Shown: positions 29,188 through 37,945 of the stretch, in pieces
How the letters are laid out: the number at the start of each line of letters is the position of its first letter
Numbering within the stretch: the first letter of the stretch is position 1
Source of the DNA: Afipia sp. 1NLS2
Lineage (GTDB): Bacteria > Pseudomonadota > Alphaproteobacteria > Rhizobiales > Xanthobacteraceae
Length of the DNA stretch: 64,000 bases
Assembly: GCF_000178995.1 (NCBI RefSeq)
Contig: NZ_ADVZ01000003.1
Location: 248,001-312,000 of the forward strand
Direction: 5' to 3'
Translations under genes and position numbers: made by a program
The notes under the pieces: model-generated
What the model was told of the DNA's origin: nothing
Databases searched by the model: none
Seen by the model: the letters and a program-made list of their open reading frames with translations, nothing else

Positions 29188-29267
29188 TATTCGTGTCCGG
29201 GGAAAGATCAGGCGCAGTTATATGCGCATGACCAACCCCTGCCACGATGCGGCGAGGAAAGAAAGGT

Positions 29268-30707
29268 TCAGCTTTGCGCGATCCGCCGTGCGAGCGCGGC
29301 AGTGCCGGACAGGCGTGTCTCGGCGGCTGCGCGGGCGGCGACCGCGGCAGGCTCGGCGGGTGGTGGGGAAGGAGCCTTTGACTGGCGGCTCGCGGCGACC
29401 GGAGTCGGCACTGCGGCTTCCGGACGGAGCGGCCGTGGCGCGGAGAACAGGAAGCCCTGGCCGAAGCGCACGTCATAATCGAGCAGATCCGCCACGGAGC
29501 GCTCGCCCTCGATCTTCTCCGCGATCAGGTCGATGCCGAACCTTGTCAGCAGGCTCGTCAGATCGGCGGTATGGATGTCGGAGGATGCGGCCTCCTTCTG
29601 GTCGAGCAGCAGCGAGGCCGGGACCTTGATGTAGCGTACGCCGCGGTCGGCCAGTTCGCGGCCGTCGATCCTGAGGTCGGCGATATTGTCGATGGAGAAC
29701 TGGAAGCCGAGCCGTTTCAGCGCGGCGAGATGTTCGATTTCGATGGGGCCGAGGCTGCGGAAGGCGCTCTGCTTGAATTCCAGCACCAGTGAGGGCGCGA
29801 GCGCGCGGTTGGCTTCGAGAAAGGCGATGCACTCACCGAAAATGTCGGGGTTTGCGAGCGTGACGCCGGAGATGTTGCAGAACATGCCGACGTCCTTGGT
29901 CCGCACCTGCAGGCGGCGCAGCACCTGAACGCAGCGGAACAGCACGGTGTAGTCGATCTGGCCGACCACGCCGCTCGCTTCGGCGATGTCGATGAACTGG
30001 CCTGCGGTGAACACATGGTCCTTCTCGTCGCGCAGACGCGAAACGGCTTCGTAGAAGCGCACCTTGCGTTGGGGCAGCGACACGATCGGCTGCAGATAGA
30101 GATCGATGCGGTTGGCTTCCGTCGCACTCTTGATGGCGGCAAGCATGTCCGGAAGATTCGAGATCGCTTCTGCGGCAGCCTGCAATGCGACGGGCACTGG
30201 CGCGGGCGTCTCGGCCGCGTGGACTGGCTCGACAGGCTGGGTCTGAGGCGCGCTCGTCATCTGAGGCTGCGAAGGATGGTGTGCGACCGTCAGGCTTGTG
30301 GCGGAGGTCAGCAGTTCGTCGTGGGTCGCGACCGACCCGGCGAGGTGCTTGATCATGACACCGAGTTCGCCGATCTCGCCCATCACCGCGCGGGCGCGGT
30401 CCTGCGCAACATTGTCCGCGCTGGCGAGCCTCGATTCAATCAGCGCCATGCGGCGGCCGTACTCGGCAACCTGCCGGGCGAGATCGGCGGTGCCGCGCGA
30501 TAGGTCCGCGATTTGGCCGCTGGCATCGGTGCCCCCGCGGATGCGCATCGAGATGGCGTTGTAGAGGATAAGGCAAACGAACGCGGCCAGTGCAACAAGC
30601 GCGGATTCGCGCATGCTCAGGCCAGTCATCGCGTACAGAATCAGGCCGAATGAAGCCGCGATCAGCACCATGCAGATGGCGATGAAAATCGTCGATACGC
30701 GGACCAT
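29268..30707 (-). CDS. membrane-anchored protein with degenerate EAL domain
   Basis: A 479-residue protein: two N-terminal membrane helices (about 4-28 and 34-54), a coiled-coil stretch to about 125, a Pro-rich linker, an EAL domain (about 185-420) and a Pro/Ala-rich tail. EAL residues are altered: the motif is YEAVSRLR, the DDFG loop reads SIDNIADL, and the loop-6 region is AEKIEGER; the Asn of NISGV, a Lys in IKVP and Q in FGQGF remain. This suggests c-di-GMP binding or weak hydrolysis rather than an efficient phosphodiesterase. Next to the HAD gene on the same strand. Confidence 0.87.
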   Translation of the reverse strand: MVRVSTIFIAICMVLIAASFGLILYAMTGLSMRESALVALAAFVCLILYNAISMRIRGGTDASGQIADLSRGTADLARQVAEYGRRMALIESRLASADNVAQDRARAVMGEIGELGVMIKHLAGSVATHDELLTSATSLTVAHHPSQPQMTSAPQTQPVEPVHAAETPAPVPVALQAAAEAISNLPDMLAAIKSATEANRIDLYLQPIVSLPQRKVRFYEAVSRLRDEKDHVFTAGQFIDIAEASGVVGQIDYTVLFRCVQVLRRLQVRTKDVGMFCNISGVTLANPDIFGECIAFLEANRALAPSLVLEFKQSAFRSLGPIEIEHLAALKRLGFQFSIDNIADLRIDGRELADRGVRYIKVPASLLLDQKEAASSDIHTADLTSLLTRFGIDLIAEKIEGERSVADLLDYDVRFGQGFLFSAPRPLRPEAAVPTPVAASRQSKAPSPPPAEPAAVAARAAAETRLSGTAALARRIAQS

Positions 30708-30881
30708 GCAGCAGCCATCCCCCCGGCAAGGCTGATTCTAGCATCAAGTTCGATTCAACGGGAAGTTCTGCGGGGCGCTGTCTGGTGTTTCTCCACCGCC
30801 GGATGTGCGGGCGGAGCGGGTCCGAAGACGCCGAAACGGCCCGCGTCCTGCCGGCTGGCCGGGCGCGGGCAGGGCGGGCGT

Positions 30882-32222
30882 TCAGGCGACCGAGCGGATG
30901 ACGGCCGCGACCTTGTCCACGATCTCGCCGATCTGGGCCTCGCTCATGATCAGTGGCGGCGTCAAGGCGAGGGTGTCGCCCGCCACGCGCAGCATCAGGT
31001 CATGGTCGTTGAAGGCGTTGGCGAGCGCGGTGAGGCCGCGCAGGCCGCCCTGGCCGTCCTTGGGCGCGAGGTCGATACCCGCCGTCAGACCGACCGTGCG
31101 GATGTCGATGACGTTCGGTTCCTTGCGCAGCCCCATCACGGCGTCGGCGAACAACGGTTCCAGCTTGCGGGCGCGCGCGAACAGGTCCTCGTCGCGGTAG
31201 ATGTCGAGGGTGGCGAGGCCGGCGGCGCAGGCAAGCGGATGCGCCGAGTAAGTGTAGCCGTGGAACAACTCGACGATGTGTTCCGGCCCCTTCATGAACG
31301 TATCGTGGATGTCGTTGCGGATCAGCACGCCGCCCATCGGCACCGCGCCGTTGGTGACGCCCTTGGCGAAGGTGATCATGTCGGGCACCACGCCGTAGCG
31401 CTCGGCGGCGAAGGCATAGCCGAGGCGGCCGAAGCCGGTGATGACCTCGTCGAAGATCAGCAGGATGCCGTGCTTGTCGCAGATCGCGCGCAGCTTCTGC
31501 AGGTAGCCCTTCGGTGTGACCAGCACGCCGGTCGAGCCCGCCATTGGCTCGACGATGACGGCTGCGATGGTATCCTTGCCGTGGAGCGTGACGATCCGTT
31601 CCAGTTCGTCGGCGAGGTGGGCGCCCCATTCCGGTTCGCCTTTTGAGAAAGCCTGGTGCTCGCGGTCGTAGGTCGTGGGCAGGTGATCGGTGCCGTTCAG
31701 GAGCGCGCCGAACAGACGGCGGTTGTTGACCATGCCGCCGACCGAAATGCCGCCGAAGCCGACGCCGTGATAGCCGCGCTCGCGCCCGATCAGCCGCGTG
31801 CGCGCGGCTTCGCCGCGCGTCGCATGATAGGCGAGCGCGATCTTGAGCGCGGTGTCGACCGCTTCCGATCCCGAATTGCAGAAGAACACATGATCGAGCC
31901 CCTCGGGGCCGAGCGCCGCGATGCGGTTCGCAAGCTCGAACGCCTGCGGATGGCCGAACTGGAACGGCGGCGAATAGTCCAAGGTCGCCGCCTGCCTGGC
32001 GATCGCCTGCGTGATCGGCTCGCGGCAATGGCCCGCATTCGAGCACCACATGCCCGAGGCCGCGTCGATGATCTGTCGCCCGTCCGTCGTGAAGTAGTGC
32101 ATGTCCTTCGCGCCCGCGAGCATGCGCGGTGCCTTCTTGAAGGCGCGGTTGGCGGTAAACGGCATCCAATAGGCGGCAAGGTCGTTCGGCGACAAAACGG
32201 AGCGGGACTGCTGAATATTCAA
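30882..32222 (-). CDS. class III aminotransferase (beta-alanine/omega-amino acid:pyruvate type)
   Basis: A 446-residue PLP-dependent fold-type I aminotransferase of the group that uses beta-alanine or other omega-amino acids with pyruvate. CNSGSEAVDTALK binds PLP phosphate, IFDEVITGFGR carries the PLP Asp, and ITFAKGVTNGAVPMGG contains the catalytic Lys. Start TTG 32222 has GGAAGG nine bases upstream; the frame runs on to 32684 but without family similarity. Substrate assignment rests on overall similarity (MPFTANRAFK N-terminus) and is moderate. Confidence 0.88.
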   Translation of the reverse strand: MNIQQSRSVLSPNDLAAYWMPFTANRAFKKAPRMLAGAKDMHYFTTDGRQIIDAASGMWCSNAGHCREPITQAIARQAATLDYSPPFQFGHPQAFELANRIAALGPEGLDHVFFCNSGSEAVDTALKIALAYHATRGEAARTRLIGRERGYHGVGFGGISVGGMVNNRRLFGALLNGTDHLPTTYDREHQAFSKGEPEWGAHLADELERIVTLHGKDTIAAVIVEPMAGSTGVLVTPKGYLQKLRAICDKHGILLIFDEVITGFGRLGYAFAAERYGVVPDMITFAKGVTNGAVPMGGVLIRNDIHDTFMKGPEHIVELFHGYTYSAHPLACAAGLATLDIYRDEDLFARARKLEPLFADAVMGLRKEPNVIDIRTVGLTAGIDLAPKDGQGGLRGLTALANAFNDHDLMLRVAGDTLALTPPLIMSEAQIGEIVDKVAAVIRSVA

Positions 32223-32345
32223 GACGGATTTCCTTCCCTCGGGCAGGTAGATGGCGGGGACCCTATCAGGCGGAGACAATGAGCGGAACGACGGTGGGCG
32301 CATCGCTCGCCTCTGGTGTCCTGCGCATCCGGGACGGCATGTATT

Positions 32346-32362
32346 TACTACCATGGGTAGTA
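32346..32362. promoter_or_regulatory. palindromic operator candidate between aminotransferase and tad genes
   Basis: TACTACC (32346-32352), ATG, GGTAGTA (32356-32362): 7-bp perfect arms in an AT-richer patch (followed by TATATCTTT). It sits 124 bases upstream of the aminotransferase start and 47 upstream of the TadE-like start, so it could serve either direction. Confidence 0.5.
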
Positions 32363-32408
32363 TATATCTTTCGTAACCTGTTAAAAGTTGTGTGAGCATC
32401 CTGCGCCC

Positions 32409-32846
32409 ATGACAACGGGCTTTCACCGCTTCCGGGATTTTCGCCGCGCCTGTTCGGGTGCGTCCGCCGTCGAATTCGCATTGGTGCTGCCGGTGTTCAT
32501 GCTGCTGGTGTTCGGCATCGTGATGTTCGGCGCCTATCTCGCGATGGTCCACGACGTGCAGCAACTGGCCGCCGAAGCTGCGCGCACTTCGGTCGCGGGC
32601 CTCAATGAGACCGAGCGCAAATCTCTGGCCACGAACTATGTGACACAGAACGCCGCGAGCTATCCGCTGATCGTGCCCGCGCATCTGTCGGTCAACGCCG
32701 CGACCTCCGGTGCCGATCCCAACGTGTTCATCGTCACCGTCAACTACGACGCCTCGAACACGTTCATTTATTCGCTGCCGTCCTTCGTGCCCGCCCCGCC
32801 GCCGGTCATCGTGCGCTCGGCCGCGATTCCGGGCGGAGGCTATTGA
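32409..32846 (+). CDS. TadE-like pseudopilin-related membrane protein
   Basis: A 145-residue protein with the TadE-family N-terminus: a short basic head, GASAVEFALVLPVFMLLVFG (Glu at the pseudopilin-like position), one membrane helix, then a periplasmic domain ending in a Pro-rich stretch. TadE proteins belong to the Flp/tight adherence system. Its stop overlaps the next start (TGATG), so it is co-translated with the TadG-like gene. No other tad genes (tadA ATPase, rcpA, flp) are nearby. Confidence 0.85.
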   Translation: MTTGFHRFRDFRRACSGASAVEFALVLPVFMLLVFGIVMFGAYLAMVHDVQQLAAEAARTSVAGLNETERKSLATNYVTQNAASYPLIVPAHLSVNAATSGADPNVFIVTVNYDASNTFIYSLPSFVPAPPPVIVRSAAIPGGGY

Positions 32847-34489
32847 TGAAGCAGCCGGGACAATTCGCGCGGCATCTGGGCCGCCAGTTCGTCTCCGACG
32901 AACGCGGCAACATCGCCTTCATCGCCGCCGCCTGCATGCTGCTGGTGACCGGCTGTGCCGCGCTCGGTGTCGATGTCGGCTCGGTGTTCACCGACAAGCG
33001 CCGCGCGCAAAGCGCGGCCGACCTTGCCGCCATCGTGGCGGCGAGCGATCTCACCCGTGCCCCTCGCGCTGCTGCGGCCACTGTCGCCAAAAATAACTAC
33101 CCGCCGGACTCGCTCGTGGCTGTCGAGACCGGCGTGTACAAGGCGGACACGTCGCTTGTGCCGCAGCAGCGCTTCACCGCAGGAGCCACGCCCGCCAACG
33201 CCGTGCGCGTCACCATGCAGACGAAGACGCCACTGTTCTTCGGCAAGGTGCTGACCGGCGATCCCTATATCAATCTCCGCGTCAGCTCGGTTGCGAGCAC
33301 CACGCAGCTTGCGACCTTCGCGATCGGCTCGCGGCTCGCGTCGCTGAACGGCGGGCTGCTCAACCAGTTGCTGGGCCAGATGCTTGGCACCTCGCTGTCG
33401 CTCTCGGCGATGGATTATCAGGCGCTGGCGGATGCCAAGGTCAACCTGTTCGATTTCATGTCGGCGCTGGCGACGCGCGCAAATCTCACCGGCGTCAGTT
33501 ACGATTCGCTGCTGCAATCCAACCTGAAAGTGACGGACATCATTGCCGCGCTGCAGGCAAGCGGTGCCACAGGCGCCGCGAGCAGCGCGTTGTCGAACGT
33601 CGGTTCGTCGCTGGCGGGTGTCACCACCAAGGTGACGCTCGGTGATCTGATCGATGCCGGTCCCTATGGTGACATGCTTGTGGGCCAGCAGCCGAAAGTG
33701 GGTGTCGATCTCGACGCACTGGATCTGTTGTCGGCCACCGCGCAACTGGCCAACGGCACCCACCAGATCGCCACGAGCCTCAATCTTGGCCTGCCGGGCA
33801 TCGCCGCCGTCTCGCTTCAGGTCACTGTCGGCGAACGGCCAGTGGGTTCAAGCTGGATCACCATCGGCCAGGCGGGGGCGAGCGTGCACACCGCGCAAAC
33901 CCGTATCCTCGCGACGGTCCAGTTGATCGGCAGCGGCTCGGTCGCGGCGGTGAACCTGCCGATCTATGTGGAAGTCGCGGCGGGCACCGCGACGTTGAAC
34001 AACGTGAGTTGCGGCTATCCCGACATCGCGTCATCCACCGCGCAACTCGGCGTCTCGCCCGGCATCGTCGATGCGTGGATCGGCGGAGTGACCAGTGCCG
34101 ATATGACGAATTTCACCACCAAGCCGAATCCGCCGGCCGCGACCATCGTCGATCTCGGCGCGATCAAGGTCACGGGCCGCGCCCATGTGACGATGGCGAA
34201 CACGGCTCCGACCAATGTGAATTTCAGCTATGCCGATATTCAGGCGCAGACGCGCAAGACCGTGAACACCACGTCCTTCACCTCGTCGCTGACGGGGAGC
34301 CTGCTGGGTGACCTGTCGCTGTCCGTTCAACTCGGCCCGCTGGCGTTGCCGATTCCGGGGCTCGGGCCGCAGGTGGTGTCGATTATCTCGGGTGCCACTG
34401 GCTCGATCGACACGCTGCTGAATACGGTGCTGCAGACACTCGGGGTCGGATTGGGGCAGGCGGATGTCTGGGTCGCGGGCATCCGCTGA
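32846..34489 (+). CDS. TadG-like protein with N-terminal pilus-assembly (Flp/TadG) domain
   Basis: A 547-residue protein: basic head, RGNIAFIAAACMLLVTGCAALGVDVG membrane segment (residues about 22-47, signature of TadG_N), the KRRAQSAADLAAIVAAS helix, then a long Ser/Thr/Gly/Leu-rich extracytoplasmic region of low complexity with few charged residues. The C-terminal von Willebrand A (MIDAS) domain of classical TadG is not visible. It pairs with the TadE-like gene; both probably face the periplasm. Confidence 0.82.
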   Translation: MKQPGQFARHLGRQFVSDERGNIAFIAAACMLLVTGCAALGVDVGSVFTDKRRAQSAADLAAIVAASDLTRAPRAAAATVAKNNYPPDSLVAVETGVYKADTSLVPQQRFTAGATPANAVRVTMQTKTPLFFGKVLTGDPYINLRVSSVASTTQLATFAIGSRLASLNGGLLNQLLGQMLGTSLSLSAMDYQALADAKVNLFDFMSALATRANLTGVSYDSLLQSNLKVTDIIAALQASGATGAASSALSNVGSSLAGVTTKVTLGDLIDAGPYGDMLVGQQPKVGVDLDALDLLSATAQLANGTHQIATSLNLGLPGIAAVSLQVTVGERPVGSSWITIGQAGASVHTAQTRILATVQLIGSGSVAAVNLPIYVEVAAGTATLNNVSCGYPDIASSTAQLGVSPGIVDAWIGGVTSADMTNFTTKPNPPAATIVDLGAIKVTGRAHVTMANTAPTNVNFSYADIQAQTRKTVNTTSFTSSLTGSLLGDLSLSVQLGPLALPIPGLGPQVVSIISGATGSIDTLLNTVLQTLGVGLGQADVWVAGIR

Positions 34490-34558
34490 TGGCGCGGTGC
34501 TGGTGAACTGACCCCTTCGGTGCTTGCCGGACGTTTTGGCGGCTGATACCAACCGGCC

Positions 34559-36097
34559 ATGTCCGACAAAAAATCCAAAAAGCCGCAAAAACTCCGTGCC
34601 CGCCTGCCGCGCGGGCTGGTGGATCGCACTCCGTCCGAGATCGCCGCAACGCGCGCGATGGTGGAGAAAATCCGCGCCGTCTACGAGCGTTACGGCTTCG
34701 AACCGGTCGAGACCCCGGCGATGGAATACACCGACGCACTCGGCAAATTCCTGCCCGACCAGGACCGGCCGAATGAGGGCGTATTCTCGTTCCAGGACGA
34801 TGACGAGCAGTGGATTTCGTTGCGCTACGATCTCACCGCGCCGCTCGCGCGCTATGTCGCGGAGAATTTCGACACGCTGCCGAAGCCCTATCGCAGCTAT
34901 CGCCACGGCTACGTCTATCGCAACGAGAAGCCGGGTCCGGGCCGCTTCCGCCAGTTCATGCAGTTCGATGCCGACACCGTGGGCTCGGCTTCGCCCGCCG
35001 CCGATGCTGAGATGTGCATGATGGCCGCCGACACAATGGAGGCGCTCGGCATTCCGCGCGGCTCCTACGTGGTGAAGGTCAACAACCGCAAGGTGCTCGA
35101 TGGCATCCGCGAAAAAATTGGTGTCACCGATGATGGCCAATGGCTGACGGTGATGCGCGCCATCGACAAGCTCGACAAATTTTCGGAAGAGGATGTTCAC
35201 CTCCTCATGACCGTTGGACGCAAAGATCCTTCGGGCGATTTCACCAAGGGAGCCGGTCTTTCAGGTGAACATGCGGAGATGATTCTGAGCCGTCTTCGTC
35301 GCAATGGAAGCAATAACGAGGAAACGCTGAATAGCATTCGCGGCTCTGCGCAGGAGAATTCCATCTACCAAGCAGGCATTGCAGAGCTTGAGGATATTGC
35401 AAAGCTTTCGACAAGTGCCGGTTATAGGGACGATCGCATCCGCATCGATCCCTCCGTCGTGCGCGGCCTCGAATATTACACCGGCCCCGTCTACGAAGTT
35501 GAGCTGTTGCTTGAGACCAGGGACGACAAGGGCCGCCCGGTTCGGTTCGGTTCGGTCGGCGGCGGCGGGCGTTACGATGGTCTCGTGTCGCGCTTTCGCG
35601 GCGAGCCGGTGCCCGCGACGGGTTTCTCCATCGGTGTGTCGCGCCTACAGGCCGCGCTGACGCTGCTCGGCAAGATCGACACCAGGCCGGAAGCCGGTCC
35701 CGTCGTCGTGCTGGTGATGGACCGCAACGAGATCGCGCAATACCAGAAGTTTGTCACCACGTTGCGCAACTCTCCTGTCGATCCTTCAAGGCCGGATGGG
35801 CCTCGTATCCGCGCCGAGATGTATCTCGGCAATCCGAAGAACAATCTCGGCGTGCAGTTCAAATATGCGGACCGCCGCAACTCGCCCTGCGCCATCATTC
35901 AGGGCGGCGATGAGAAGGCGAAGGGCATCGTGCAGATCAAGGATCTCATCCTCGGCGCGCAGGTCGGCGGCGAAAGCGCGGATCGCGAGGCGTTTCTGCA
36001 GAAGCAGCAGCACGAAGCGCAGTTCGCCGTGAACGAAAGCGAACTTGTCGAAGGAGTCCGCAAGGTCCTCGCGCGCCACAATGTGAGTTGGAAATAG
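34559..36097 (+). CDS. hisS: histidyl-tRNA synthetase (alphaproteobacterial type)
   Basis: Charges tRNA-His. The 512-residue class II synthetase has motif 2 as [20 protein letters not shown], the HisA signature RGLEYYTGP near residue 302 and [10 protein letters not shown] near residue 335 (motif 3 later). The [10 protein letters not shown] form is typical of alphaproteobacterial enzymes, many of which recognise a tRNA-His without G-1. Bases 35161-35400 are about 51% GC by hand count against about 63-70% on both sides, suggesting a segment of different history within an intact frame. Confidence 0.95.
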   Translation: MSDKKSKKPQKLRARLPRGLVDRTPSEIAATRAMVEKIRAVYERYGFEPVETPAMEYTDALGKFLPDQDRPNEGVFSFQDDDEQWISLRYDLTAPLARYVAENFDTLPKPYRSYRHGYVYRNEKPGPGRFRQFMQFDADTVGSASPAADAEMCMMAADTMEALGIPRGSYVVKVNNRKVLDGIREKIGVTDDGQWLTVMRAIDKLDKFSEEDVHLLMTVGRKDPSGDFTKGAGLSGEHAEMILSRLRRNGSNNEETLNSIRGSAQENSIYQAGIAELEDIAKLSTSAGYRDDRIRIDPSVVRGLEYYTGPVYEVELLLETRDDKGRPVRFGSVGGGGRYDGLVSRFRGEPVPATGFSIGVSRLQAALTLLGKIDTRPEAGPVVVLVMDRNEIAQYQKFVTTLRNSPVDPSRPDGPRIRAEMYLGNPKNNLGVQFKYADRRNSPCAIIQGGDEKAKGIVQIKDLILGAQVGGESADREAFLQKQQHEAQFAVNESELVEGVRKVLARHNVSWK

Positions 36098-36108
36098 GGA
36101 GCCGCACG

Positions 36109-36306
36109 ATGCCCGAGATCACCATCAACATGGCGGCCGGCCGCACCGACGAGCAGAAGAAGGGCATGATGGTCGATATCACTGCCGCGCTGGTGAAGAA
36201 TCTCGGCGTCGAGCCCGATGCTGTGGTGATCCAGATCAACGAGGCGCCGCTCCAGCACAAGATGAAGGGCGGCAAGACCTATCTGGAACGCCAGAAGAAG
36301 GCGTAG
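36109..36306 (+). CDS. 4-oxalocrotonate tautomerase family protein
   Basis: A 65-residue protein starting at ATG 36109; removal of Met exposes the catalytic Pro1 (PEITINMAAGR). The family forms small hexamers or dimers that interconvert enol and keto acids. Substrate unknown; stand-alone copies outside aromatic pathways are common. The gene starts 11 bases after hisS, so they may be co-transcribed, though no functional link is evident. Confidence 0.88.
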   Translation: MPEITINMAAGRTDEQKKGMMVDITAALVKNLGVEPDAVVIQINEAPLQHKMKGGKTYLERQKKA

Positions 36307-36313
36307 CTGATTA

Positions 36314-36874
36314 TCAGTGCGGATGAGAAGGCGCGCGCTGCGGGATCAGCGCGCGCAGGGCCTTCATGTCGTTGACATTCATCTTGATGCCGCCGGGCAT
36401 GATGATGTCGCCGGCCTTCTGCCCGTCCTTGCAGGGGCCGACCCATGTGGCGTTCATGGTCATGTCGCCCGCCTGCGCGACGCCGGGCGGGCCATCGCTC
36501 CGGGTGGTGGAGACCTTCACGGTGTAGGCGGAATTGAAATCGCCGCTGATCTCGGTGTGTGAGGTCGAGGCGATGCCATGGAAGTTGCAGGTGGCATCGA
36601 TGCTGTAGCCGGTCGCCGTCTTCTGCATGTTCTGCTGCAAGCACATCTCCTTCGCCATCGGGCTGAAGGTCGTGCGCATGTCGGCGTCGGTGCTGGCATC
36701 CGTGCACTGCTGCATCGTCTGTTGCGGCATCCGCGCGTCGGCGGACATCATCTTGATTTCCCACAGGCCCGGTTTGCGGTTCGGGATATCTTCAAGCGAG
36801 GCCGCGCTGGCCAGCGTGGCGCAGCCGCATGTGGCGGCCAGAGCGGCGGTTCGGAGGGTCAGACGCGGTGTCAT
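36314..36874 (-). CDS. DUF3617 family exported protein
   Basis: A 186-residue protein with a signal peptide (TLRTAALAATCGCATLASA). The mature part shows the DUF3617 pattern: KPGLWEIKMMSADARMPQQTMQQC near the N-terminus and paired cysteines (QQCTDAS, EMCLQQ, ATCNFHG, GPCKDGQK) that could form disulfides. Family function is unknown; it is widespread in proteobacterial periplasms. ATG 36874 chosen because it begins the signal peptide. Confidence 0.82.
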   Translation of the reverse strand: MTPRLTLRTAALAATCGCATLASAASLEDIPNRKPGLWEIKMMSADARMPQQTMQQCTDASTDADMRTTFSPMAKEMCLQQNMQKTATGYSIDATCNFHGIASTSHTEISGDFNSAYTVKVSTTRSDGPPGVAQAGDMTMNATWVGPCKDGQKAGDIIMPGGIKMNVNDMKALRALIPQRAPSHPH

Positions 36875-36899
36875 GGCCGATCCTCCCTGATCCGAAAAA

Positions 36900-37202
36900 T
36901 CAGTAGGCCGTGCGCAGCGGCCGCTGGGTGCTGCCGGGCGGCACCCAGACGCAGGCGAAGGAAATGTAGCCACCATATTGCGCATCGACGCCAGTGAGCT
37001 TCACGACCTTGCCGTAGCGGGCGCAATGGTCGGTCGCCATGGCCTTGATGTCGGAGCCTTGCTGGTAGAGCGAATAAGCGATGATGCCGCCGGTGTCGTT
37101 GCCCTTGAACGGCGGAACCCAGTCGGCCTTGGCCGGCGCGCTCACCGCGATACCGCAGGCGATCGCCGCTGCCGCCATCATCCAACGTCCGTTCATGCGC
37201 AT
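36900..37202 (-). CDS. small exported hypothetical protein
   Basis: A 100-residue protein starting at ATG 37202 with AAGGAG nine bases upstream. Signal peptide MMAAAAIACGIAVSAPAKA, then DWVPPFKGNDTGGIIAYS and two cysteines (DHCARYG, FACVWVPPG), likely one disulfide. I recall similar short exported proteins in Bradyrhizobiaceae but know no function. It sits 25 bases upstream of the DUF3617 gene on the same strand. Confidence 0.78.
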   Translation of the reverse strand: MRMNGRWMMAAAAIACGIAVSAPAKADWVPPFKGNDTGGIIAYSLYQQGSDIKAMATDHCARYGKVVKLTGVDAQYGGYISFACVWVPPGSTQRPLRTAY

Positions 37203-37350
37203 CGGTAGCTCCTTCGATTTGCGGCTGAGTCTAGCCTTGGCGCGATGGCTTTGAAAGCGCTGGCGGGCTGGCGATGGGGCGTTGTCCGAAGGTGTTGCCG
37301 CGCTGCACTTGACCAGGATCGGGCTTCGCGGCACCGTCCGGCAACTCATC

Positions 37351-37854
37351 ATGGGCTTTCGTCACATGCGCATTGCTTTTTCGTCGCCGCGAATCGCGGT
37401 CCTCGCCATGCTGGTCGCGGCCTTCGGCGCGATCTCCACTGTGGACAGCGCCCGCGCCGCCAACCCGCTGGAATTGAACTTCTGGCTCTCCGGCCCGCGC
37501 TATGACGGGCAAATGGGCGAATGCTGGCAGGCGTTGCACGCGGTCTCTGCCCAGTTTGCGCAGAAGGAATCGACCTACTGGAATTCGAACCTGCGCATTA
37601 CCGGCTTTGCCGATGTGCGCGAGGTGGCTTTCCGCCCGTGGGAAAGCCCGAACGGCGCCTACAACGCGATTCCCCGCCGCTTCTGCACGGCGAGCGCGAT
37701 GATCAGCGACGGCCATCCGCGCCTCGTGCGCTATTCCATCATCGAGGATGGCGGCTTTGCGGGGACGGGTCTCAGCTCCGGCGTTGAATGGTGCGTGGTC
37801 GGGCTTGACCGCAACTGGGCCTACGGCCGCAATTGCCGCGCGGCGATGCCGTAA
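37351..37854 (+). CDS. exported hypothetical protein
   Basis: A 167-residue protein with a signal peptide (VLAMLVAAFGAISTVDSARA). The mature part contains GECWQALHAVSAQFAQKES, RRFCTASAMI and EWCVVGLDRNWAYGRNC, with four cysteines suggesting two disulfides and a compact periplasmic domain. I do not recognise the family. It is divergent from the 100-residue gene across 148 bases and lies just upstream of the RNase T2 gene on the same strand. An internal ATG at 37366 is also possible as start. Confidence 0.75.
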   Translation: MGFRHMRIAFSSPRIAVLAMLVAAFGAISTVDSARAANPLELNFWLSGPRYDGQMGECWQALHAVSAQFAQKESTYWNSNLRITGFADVREVAFRPWESPNGAYNAIPRRFCTASAMISDGHPRLVRYSIIEDGGFAGTGLSSGVEWCVVGLDRNWAYGRNCRAAMP

Positions 37855-37945
37855 CGCAGGTCGATTCGGCCTGCTGCAATTTGTTCTTGTAATGTTCCGG
37901 AGGTCTCGTTACGCTTTTCGATGCGTAAGGGGTGGGGGCGTTTTC

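Noticed and set aside
32223-32684. 154-codon N-terminal extension of the aminotransferase
   Set aside because: Runs across the palindrome and promoter region with no similarity to the family; TTG 32222 has a good ribosome binding site.
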